Positions 54,765 to 64,000 of a stretch of DNA of 64,000 bases are shown piece by piece; the stretch's first letter is position 1; each line of letters begins with the position of its first letter. The notes beneath the pieces were generated by a model, which ran no database searches, was not told the origin of the DNA, and saw only the letters and a program-made list of their open reading frames with translations. The stretch comes from Carnegiea gigantea. Lineage: Eukaryota; Streptophyta; Magnoliopsida; Caryophyllales; Cactaceae. Made by a program: the position numbers and the translations under genes. Location of the stretch: NCBI GenBank assembly GCA_029747015.1, contig JAKOGI010001199.1, positions 224,372 through 288,371 on the forward strand. Reading direction: 5' to 3'.

Positions 54765-57700
54765 GAGATGACGGGTGACGGTTGACTTGTGGCGGGGGGT
54801 CGTGTAGTCGATGGTCGACTTGTGATCGACCAGCAGCTGCGTTGGTGGTCCCTGATCATCGGTCGACTGACTCGACTGAGAGCCTGGGGCGGACTGAGCG
54901 TTGAGTGGCAACATGAGCGTGAAATTTTTCTTTTTGTTTTTTCCCCTTTTACTGCTAGTGTTTTTGTATATTCACAGCTGTTTTTTAATTTAAAAATTAA
55001 AAAAGTTACTAGTTCATTTGTTGGGCCGGCTGATGAAGCGTGTCCAAAGTGTGTGTGTGTGTTTTTTTTTTTTGGGTGCCTTTTTAAAGAGGTGTCCACC
55101 TACAACCGATCAAACTATTCAAGCTAGCTAATTAATTTTTTTTGGGTTAGGGTGTCCATGGACACCCGTGAGCTGGGGCTTGATAGATCTGCCCTTGCCT
55201 AAAAGTTCCATCAAGCATGTTGTTATATGTAATTAGTGGGGCCTATTTGAGACTATCTTAAAATATATCACAAGGCATATTTCTAAGGCAACTTTTAATT
55301 ATTCCAGGGTGACTAATTATTTATTTAGGGTGATTTTGATGAAAGTCTTTGTCAGATGATTTGTTAATCATGACCTATGAATAAGAAATTTCATTCAAAA
55401 GAAAAGTTATCAATAATCTCAAAAATCTTTAAAAAATCACTCTAAAAGAGTCTATATCACCATAGTTATTATGTAACCCGACTTCACTGAAGAACTTGTA
55501 TTGCTATAAATAACAAGGAAACTGTTTACACGTTAAAAAATATAAATATTGAAAAAAAATTAAAGCTACATTGGATAACCTACTTTAGACCCTGTGGAAT
55601 AGCTCTAGCAAAGATTATATGGACAGCAAAATTCCCATCTCTTTTGACACGGTCCATGCTCTAATGTTAAAATGCACATCTAAATTAAGTGAAATTACAG
55701 TATTGATTTCCCTATAAAAACACTTTAACAATGCACCTTTTACAAGACAAATATTTCACATAATTTGCATTTGGGCGTTTTCATTTGGTGCCAGTGCACT
55801 TCTAAAAAATGTGCTTAAAATATAACGTGGAAACAAACATTAGTTTCAGTAAATGACTTTATGAAACATGTCTTTCTTTCTGCACTGCCCTACGAGATAA
55901 AATTCTCAAAAATATAGAGGTGTCAAATTAATAGCCCTTGCATTATAGTCACCCAAATCAAGATCATCTGACCAAGCATGTGGAACGGCTACATGGGTAC
56001 AGTGTATTTGTTTTTTTAAAAAAATTTTTAAACCATTGATAAGGAAACCCGCTTTAAGGGTCATATCTTATAAGAACATCCTAAGTGGCGAATGCACATG
56101 GAAGAGAAGAAGAAATATGCGAACGGAAAATACGGGAACATCCTAAGTAGTGAATGCATATGGAAGAGATGGATTTAATTATCTCTTTATTCGAAAATTG
56201 ATCAACTCTCAATAGTCAATAGATCACCCCCTTTTATGATACTACTGTTTTAAAATATTTCAACAACTAATTAGGCTTAAAATTTATAATTGGTGCGAAC
56301 AACATTACAAAACAAGACCATTTATGAAAGAACAGATTTTGTTATGTGCAAAAATGCCAAGGATAGACCAAAACATACTCTATAGAGGAGACTTGGTACA
56401 GCAAGATAAGAAGAGAAGCATACAAGGATAGGGATGGGAGTTACACTCGAACTTGAAAAATCTACCTTGAGTCCACCTCATTTGTAACGGGTATACGTAT
56501 GAAGAATTTGGGGGAAAAAAAGGGTATTGGGTGGGTACATGCCCTAAAATGGGTATGGGTACGGGTCCGGATTCGGGTATAGGCATCATCCGTCAAATAC
56601 CCATACTCCCCGTACTAGAATTTTTTTGGGGGGTAAAATAAATTATTGAGTAGAGTTTTGAGTTTTGAGCATTGGTAATTTGTTTATGAAAAAGGTCTCA
56701 TATCCCAACTCATACTCAACTATGCAATGCATCCATTTGTATCACTCATTTACTATGTCGATACATGAATCACGTGGCTTATGACTCACAGACCTAAAAG
56801 CCCAGCTCATTTGTTGTGTCCCTCACTCTCTCATTTGCTGTGCTACTCGTTCCCTCATTCCAGTCATTTCTAAAATGCAGTTTTTATTCACAAGCTAAGT
56901 ATGAACTCTTGTACTTAATCCAATGAGTATTGTTTTTCTTTAGAACATTATGTCTAGTTGAATTTAGTATTATTAATTTCCTTAGATAAAAGAAATTATC
57001 GTACCCAATAGGTATTATATTTTAACATCTGTGGATACCTAAATAAAATCCGAAATACCCGATAAGTATGGGTATGGGAATAGATTTTGAAAACTTGATG
57101 GGTATGGGGACGAGTATGGGGATGACTTTTGAAAATGGACATGGATGCGGCTACAACTCCACCTACCTCGTACTCGCTCCACGCCCATCCCCATACAAGG
57201 AGAGATGCCTAGGATTGATGTTTGACATATTTGGCACTATTTTTAAACAATTGCATAGCTTCTCTACTCTCCAAACTAGAGATTTCTTTCCCTGCAGCCC
57301 GGGGGTATAAGACATTGTTGGAGATGGTGAAGTTAAGCATACAATTTGGAAAAATGTGTCACAGAGTTATATGTTTTTTTCCATTCTGTCACTGAGTTAT
57401 TAGTCCGATCCAATTTACTACTGACAATAACAAGTTTCACGATCACTCGACGATGGTTGGTTAAAAAATATTAAACACAGTGCCATTAGGGACAAAAAAA
57501 GCGGTGGCAAAATTGAGAAGAAAATTGATAACTTCACTGCATTTTCATCCATAAACTCGGCTTCTCTCTCTACATTACATCGGTTATAGCCAGCACGGAT
57601 TTGGGCCCAAGAGGCTACTCATTCATATGGGGTCCCAAAGTACAGTCAACAAGATGGAGGAACCAACAAGAACAAAGTTAGCCCTATCTGTACTTAAGCC

Positions 57701-58312
57701 TCAATCTTGAACACTAGGCTATAACCTCACTGCCATTTATGTCTAACGCATCTTACTCACGTTTTGCATGCGTTTAGCAACAATGCTGTCAAGGGGCTAG
57801 TCCCATGTCATGCACAAAAAATTGAGGAAAATGCTGCTAAAAAAGGCCATTAATGTAACAATAGGGCCAATCATCTGCAAAAGGCAACAAGAAATACAAT
57901 AACATTTGGAAGAGGATTTTTAGGCTAGCAATATTAGAAGAGAAGAAGATCAAAGAGTAGGTTACTCTCAGATTTTTTTATACAAAAGTTTCAACAATTT
58001 GAAAACCCCCCAAAGAAAAACTTTGTTAGAAAGTCTATTGATGTGTCAACCCTGGACGTGCTATCCACTTCTCACATGGATGATATTTCAACATTTTCAA
58101 GTTTTATAATACATTATAAAAAAAAAGAAAAAGCAGACGGCTTATTTGATAACAAATAATTTTATTGGTGTTATGTCTAAACTCACTTCTAAGTCGGCAA
58201 CCAAGTACTACCTGTAACTTCACGAGGTCGTACAACCGAACACTTGCATTAGAACATGCACAGCTCAACTTGCAATAGACAATAAAGAATTTAGGCATTA
58301 AGCTAGAAACTT
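54765..58312. other. Spacer between copia and the cell-wall protein gene
   Basis: 54,770-54,910 is GC-rich (GTCGACT words) and may continue the sequence left of the copia insertion. At 56,400-56,630 and 57,000-57,190 there are GGGTATGGG/CCCATACCCC repeats of a kind common in plant dispersed elements. A similar TAGGGATGACAATGG start occurs at 37,616. The rest is AT-rich with no gene seen. The last few hundred bases should contain the promoter of the gene at 58,396. Confidence 0.45.
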
Positions 58313-58323
58313 TCTATATAAAG
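58313..58323 (+). promoter_or_regulatory. TATA box of the cell-wall protein gene
   Basis: TCTATATAAAG lies about 75 bp before the start codon at 58,396. It would place transcription start near 58,345-58,355 and give a leader of about 45 bases. Confidence 0.65.
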
Positions 58324-58395
58324 CTACCGTATGTTCCGGCAGTTCCATCAAGTATAACACCTGAAACATTCTTGAGCATCCACTCAACTGCAAAT

Positions 58396-60413
58396 ATGGA
58401 TCTCAAGCCCATCCTTACTTTGTCGACTTTTCTTCTCTTATCGTTGATAGTTGTAGCTTCAGCTAGTGAGTATCGCTCTACATACTCGCCACCACTATCG
58501 CCACCAGCAGATTACACACCTTCCTCTACCGATGTGGCTGAAGCTCTAGAATCAGGATACTCAACTTCGGAAGAGCATAAGACTCCGGTTTATGCACCAT
58601 CACCAAGCTATACCCTAGAACCTGAGATCCCAGGATATGCTTTGGAGTCTGAGGCTCCGGCACCAGGGTACTCAACGTCAGAAGAGTATGAGACTCCAAT
58701 TTATGCGAAATCACCAAGCTATACCCCAAAACCTGAGATCCCAGCATATGCTTTGGAGTCAAAGACTCCAACATACGCACCAGAACCTAGTTACACAATG
58801 TCCCCAGTTTACAGCCCACCAACAACAAAGTACAAGGTTTCGACCTACACTCCAACCAAATCCTATAGCCCATCATATACTCCAAACCCAGTACACAACC
58901 CATCTCCTAAGTATGAGACTCCATCTTACACTCCTAAGTATAAACCATCATACACCCCGAGTCCTGATTATAGCCCATCGCCCAAGTACAAGACTCCATC
59001 CTACACCCCTAGCCCAGTTTATAGTCCATCTCTTAAGCATGAGACTCCATCATACACTCCAAGCCCTGTTTACATCTCATCTCCCAAGTACGAGGCACCA
59101 CCGTACACCCCAAGCCCTACCTATAGCCCATCTCCCAAGTACAAGACTTCATTCTACTCACCTCGCTCAGTTTACAGTCCATCTCCTAAATACGAGACTC
59201 CATCATACACTCCAACCTCGATCTATAGTCCATCCCCAAAATATGTGACTCCTTATACCCCAAGCCCAATTTACAAGCCTTCCCCAAACTATGAGACCCC
59301 AGCATACACTCCAAGCCTTGTTTACAGTCCCTCTCCTAAGTACGACACCCCATCACACACACCAAAGTACAACCCAACTTACACTCCAAACTCTATCTAT
59401 AGTCCATCTCCACAACACGAAGCCCCATCATACACCGCATCTCCAACATATGAGACTCCATCATACTCTCCATCCTACAAATACACTAAGGTCCTATCCA
59501 CTCTCTACGGTGTTCAAGGCATCATTTATTGTAAATCTTGCTATGATCTCACACCCATTGAAGGTAAGTTCCCTTGTAGTTAACGAATTTAATTTTCAAT
59601 TTCATCGTTGCCTTTGTGGTTGGAACAAATATTCATCAAGTTTCACCTATTTGTTAAGCCTAGCTAGTTGCTACATATAATTAAAATGCGCTTGGTGCAG
59701 GTGCTATGGCTAAAATTTCCTGTGAAGCAAAGAATGGATGCAAGTCAACAACATTCTCCATGCCAACTCCCAAAACAGATAAAAATGGTTACTTCTTAGC
59801 AACATTTTCCCCACAACAGCTTGGGGGTTTGGAGCCAACAGAATGCAAAGTCTACCTTGAAAGCTCTCCTTCCTACACTTGTAATATCGCCACCAACACT
59901 AACCAAGGAATTTCTGGAGCCCCCCTGACTTATTCAACCAAGATCGCAAACTACCAGAAAACATACAACTTGGAGCTCTACTCTGTCCCAACTTTTGCGT
60001 ACATGTCAACCACAAAGTGTGAAAAGCCCACTTACTATAACACACCCGTTTACACTCCTGAATTGAGTTATGAGGCTCGCACGTACATTCCAACATACTA
60101 CGCAACAATGTACACTCCAAAACCAAGTTACAAAGCCCCAACCTACACGCCTTACAAGGCTCCAACTTACACCCCATCAACCTATACTCCGAAGTCAAGC
60201 TATGACGCTCCAACTTACACGCCACCCACCTACACTCCAAAATTGACTTACACCCCTTCGGTCTATGCTCCAAAGGCAAGCTACGAGGCTCCGACATATA
60301 CTCCATCAACCTATGCTCCAAGCTACAAAGCTCCAAAGTCAAGCTATGAAGCCTCAACTTATGCTCCAAAGCCTGAGTACAAAGCCCCTTCTTATGCCAA
60401 CTACGGCTCCTAG
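58396..60413 (+). CDS. Tyrosine/proline-rich cell-wall protein with Pollen Ole e 1-type domain (two exons)
   Basis: Exons are 58,396-59,563 and 59,701-60,413 (GAAG|GTAAGT donor, TGCAG|GTG acceptor), giving 626 residues. Residues 1-24 are a signal peptide (MDLKPILTLSTFLLLSLIVV, then ASAS), so the protein is secreted. Residues about 25-365 are repeats of Tyr-Ser-Pro-Ser-Pro-Lys-Tyr-Glu-Thr-Pro-Ser-Tyr-Thr-Pro type. About 370-470 is a Pollen Ole e 1/extensin-like domain (VQGIIYCKSCYDLTPIEG, ISCEAKNGC, TDKNGYFLATF, ECKVYLESSPSYTC) with cysteines near 379, 382, 397, 403, 438 and 450. Residues 490-626 are a second repeat block (TYTPKSSYDAPTYTP). Such proteins are structural cell-wall glycoproteins. 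Prolines would be hydroxylated and tyrosines could cross-link. Few Ser-Pro3+ motifs are present, so it is a PRP-like rather than classical extensin. The ATG chosen gives the signal peptide. The intron splits the Ole e 1 domain. Confidence 0.88.
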
Positions 60414-62330
60414 CTGCGGAAACCTATAAATTATGATTTGATAGTTTAACCATTATCTACCACTTACGATGCTTACGCCATTGCTGGGTTTATTTTTACT
60501 GAAGGGTATTACCCTTGTCATTGTAATGATTATATGAGGATACATGCAACACTTATATTTATTTTATACTCTTTTTTTGAACATTCATGTTGCACCTTGT
60601 ACACATTATTGTTGCCGCAAAAGGGATCCAAGGAGCTCCTAGATTGTATGAGCCTCTCTATTATATTTTTATATCAATTGGGTTTTCCTCATACGAGTCA
60701 TGCATATAATTTCAAATGAGATTCCAATCAAAAATCAATTGACAATAAGTAGAGTAACTCACAAACTTATATACATGCTCAAGCTCTTTAATTTTATCAA
60801 TATGGACAATGTTCATTTTCATATTCTTTTATTTTATCAATATATAACAACAACCACTTTCATACTCCAACGCGCCCCCTCACATGTGTGCTGCTAACAA
60901 GGCCCCAACACATGCGCACAATTTTAATCAAATGGGGACGGTGACAAATCAAGATCGAGCAACTTGCTCTGGTACCATATTAAATTTTTATATCTATTGG
61001 ACTTTTAATAAACGAGTTATGTTACAAGCTCAAATGAGGTTCTAATCCAAAACCAATTAGCAATGAGTGGAGTAACTCATAAGCTTATATACATGCTAAA
61101 GTCCTTTAATTTTATCCATGGTGGGACGACACGCTCTTTCATATTCTTTTTATTTTATCAATGTGGGACAACACTCATTTTCATACTCCAACACCTTCGT
61201 CTCTTTTTTATTGTTGCTCTTGTTCTGCATACCTTTGATTAAATGCCATGAAGTTCCCCCCAGGTTTAGCTTTGGCTTTGGGGAAATCTCTTTCATGCGA
61301 AGACAGTGTTCCATTGAGACTTTAGGGCCAAACTCGGCCCCTCACATCTAGTGCCATATCTCCGAATCCTAACCCATTCTGTTAGTCATAGCTAAACCCT
61401 GTCTCTGCAATCATGATGTAGCCCATGTATACTGTGAGTTGCCCTATTAATTTTTCTCCTCCCCAGAAACTGACTTCAAACCATTCCTATGCAAAACCTA
61501 AATAATGCATACTTCCCCAGTGGCACGAATGAGTTTGGGTCCGCAGGCAACACTATTCCCTCCTTGTCGATGTCTGTGGATCAAGCCCTAGCAAATATGC
61601 ATCTCAAAAACAATACTAAACCACCTTCACCACTGTCTTTGACATCCTAAATATCAGTAGTGTTGTGATACCAATCCCTTAGTTAACCCGAGGATCACTT
61701 CACTTGACGCATGCAATTTGCCACTCATCACCTACTTGGATCCACGGTTGGTGGATGGGTCAGTCATGCCGCCATCACCTGTTCGAATTTAATTCATGAT
61801 AATTACTTTGGTTAATTTCAATTTAATAAAGTTGAGTGCCGTATTTGAACTCAACATTTGAAATATTTATATGCGTGCAAGTTGAGATAATAAAATATCC
61901 TCGTAATAAAATTTAATCATACTCTATACTAAATCATTTAGAACTTATAAATAAATAAATAAATAAATTCTCATTTATAAAAGTGGGCAAAAATTATAAC
62001 TTTTCATGGAATATATATGCATACATAAAATTTGCTCCCCTATGTTATGCAAATGAAATCATAATGTGAGTAAACAAAATAAAAATAAATGTAAAGAACA
62101 CATATTAATTGGAATTTATAATATTCTTCCAAACAAACTATGAGAATACTAAAAACAGCCCAAGGATTAGCGCAAATATTTAGAGGGGAATTGTTTTGCA
62201 ACAAAGGGAAAAAAGGGGAAAAGAAAATGTAAGCAGAAATATCTAGAGTTTAGGTGTAAATTAAATCAAAATAATCTGACCAAACTAAACCCCCTAATTT
62301 CTCAAAACCCACGTGGACCACCCCTACTCT
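60414..62330. other. 3' flank with duplicated repeat
   Basis: About 60,665-60,880 and 60,995-61,195 are diverged direct repeats (GAGTAACTCA, AGCTTATATACATGCT, CTTTAATTTTATC, TTTCATACTCCAAC). They are separated by CTCTGGTACCATATTAAA, a word known from plant dispersed repeats. No gene was recognised from 61,200 to 62,330. Confidence 0.5.
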
Positions 62331-64000
62331 GCTTCACGCACACCCCCCCTCCCCTGTTTTTTTAAAAGCATTTCCAGCTGAAGTTTCAGTTTTTGAAACT
62401 CTGGCCTGCCAGGTCAGTAAAAGTTTCACAATTTTGGAACTTACATTCTATCACTCCTCCAACCCATGAAATTCTAATTTTGATCATCCAATAAAAATAT
62501 TTGTTATGGATCTACCTTCTAACACACAACCTATTTTTTTAATCATTAAAAACTATATATTTACTCCAAAAAAAGAAAAAAGAAAAAATATATTACAAAA
62601 ATATAAAAGTGGCCTGCGGGGAGAAATGGGCAGGCGTTCTCCCCCCATGTCACACGCATTTTGTGTTGGTTGGAGAGAAAGGAAATGACGCACAGCAAAC
62701 ACGTGCGCCCCACACCTGCCTCGCGTGTCTACCGCTGCTATTGCTTTAATGCTAGCCCTCATCTCCTGCCAGTCACTGCCCATCGCCAGCTGCCGACTGC
62801 TGTGATTGCCAGATGCTAGCCGAAGCCCCACTGTCACCAAAATCATCTCCACCCACTCCTTTCTACTCTTGTTCCTTTGGTTTTGAAAGGTGAACCCTAA
62901 GTTCTCTTTCAATTGTTTTCACCATTTCACTTCTTAATTTTTTTAGTAAATATGTTTTTCTAATTTAGATAAGTGCTAAGTTCTGTTAATTTAGAATTTA
63001 TGAAGGTGATTTTGAGGATTTGAGTGAGTTGATGTTATGGGCGTTCATTTAAGAATTGGGGATTGAACATAGCTTGTTGGCTGGTGCTCTTGTAATTTGA
63101 TTATGTTGAATTTTGAGGATTTTGGTTTTGTGTGAATGAAACTTAAAGGAATAATGGCGGGTGTGTTGGAAGTTATCATGGAGGGAAATGTTAATTTGAA
63201 GGATTTTGAAATAAATTGCTTAATACAAACTTTGAAATTAATTTGGGAAATTGTAGTGGGTTTTTGTTTTGGGTGAAAATTGATTGGATTTAGTTATTTA
63301 ATGGTAATCATGAGCTTGATATTGTCGGTTAATCAAAGTAGTGATGACGATGGCTTCTAATTAGTGTTAAGAATAGTAAATGTAAAAATTAGCCAAGGAA
63401 GTAATTAAAAGTAGAGCTATGTTCACCTGGGTTAAAAGAATGACATATTCTCTTGCAACCTAAAACAAATAAATAGAAATTGAAGTCTACTTGAGGCCTT
63501 AAAAGTGAATACTTTTTGATTTAGTCCCAAAAGCATGTACTTGACATCGAAAATAAGCTTAGAATTGCAAACCGAACTTGGTTAACCTCTTAATGAATAA
63601 ATCACTAAAATTAATACTAATATTACTTCTAATAATAGTTATTATTATAATAACAATAACCATAATATTGATAATGATGATAACATAAATATTAGTAGCA
63701 GGAAAGATAGTAATATTACGACCTATAGTATCAATAATAACATCAATGCCATTACTGATAATAGCAACGACAATAACAAAAAGATGCCATAATATAAATG
63801 GGAAATAAGATCAATTTGTGTACTTAAATAAACAATTCTGAGTGCATTGATAATTAAGAAAAGTACAAAGGAAAATTAGAAATACTTACTAACGTTGTAA
63901 TTAATAACACACATTTGAAACTCTACTAACCCCCCCCCCAACACACACGTACGTATGCACATGTGTGCACTTACATACATATATACATGTGTGTGTGTGT
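62331..64000. other. Leader-like GC-richer block followed by AT-rich sequence and microsatellites
   Basis: 62,330-62,940 is GC-richer with CT-rich runs and a CCCTAAG/TTCTCTTTC stretch, as upstream of plant genes. A donor-like AAAG|GTGAAC at about 62,888 could begin a leader intron, but no coding exon is seen. 63,600-63,780 is rich in AAT/ATA/ATG triplets. 63,930-64,000 has C9 followed by ACAC and TGTG runs. Confidence 0.35.

Noticed and set aside
58526..59680. Several long ORFs in other frames over the cell-wall protein gene
   Set aside because: They are shadows created by the short DNA repeats of the true frame.
62553..62912. 119-codon minus-strand ORF
   Set aside because: No recognisable domain. 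Its ends lie in low-complexity sequence, and the opposite strand looks more like a gene leader.

Overview
This window looks like a repeat-dominated stretch of a flowering-plant (probably eudicot) nuclear chromosome. The evidence is: plant-type Ty3/gypsy and Ty1/copia retrotransposons with tRNA-iMet and tRNA-Asp primer sites; an RTE-type LINE; Helitron, Harbinger-like and CACTA-like DNA-element signatures; long (AT)n tracts; a GT-AG intron; and two host genes of plant-specific families. I see no bacterial, organellar or CRISPR features. The species cannot be named from the sequence.

Layout. (1) 1-30,050 is a nest of mobile elements. The outer host is a minus-strand Ty3/gypsy element of the Tat type. 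Its 5' LTR, gag, protease and RT-RNase H lie at 23,869-30,050. Its second RNase H, its integrase and an antisense plant-mobile-domain-like ORF lie at 861-4,744. It was split by a plus-strand Tekay/Del-type chromovirus (4,745-23,868) with 3.1-kb and 3.0-kb LTRs and a near-perfect 5-bp target duplication. The Tekay element was itself hit by a minus-strand Athila-like fragment (about 8,590-12,543) and an RTE LINE (about 16,507-19,471). (2) 30,051-43,909 is AT-rich. It holds an intronless, divergent NAC-like gene (30,894-31,901), a Harbinger-like element with TAA duplications (33,254-34,138), CACTA-like subterminal repeats (38,103-38,580), two Helitron-like elements in head-to-tail contact (39,927-42,242), a small foldback element and several microsatellites. 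(3) 43,910-54,764 is a complete, fairly young SIRE/Maximus-type Ty1/copia element with 1.36-kb LTRs, gag, pol and an extra 3' ORF. Its coding frame carries three in-frame stops and at least two frameshifts. (4) 54,765-64,000 holds a two-exon cell-wall protein gene (58,396-60,413). It has a signal peptide, tyrosine/proline-rich repeats and a Pollen Ole e 1-type domain, with dispersed repeats on both sides.

Functionally, only the NAC-like gene and the tyrosine/proline-rich Ole e 1 gene look like intact host genes. The remainder is mobile-element sequence in several states of decay or AT-rich spacer. The insertion order can be read from the breaks: Tat first, Tekay into Tat, then Athila-like and RTE into Tekay. 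The copia element is separate and recent by LTR similarity. The least explained items are the antisense ORF of the Tat element, the frame-neutral intron candidate in the copia gag-pol, the abutting Helitrons, and an snRNA-promoter-like module carried by a duplicated repeat.
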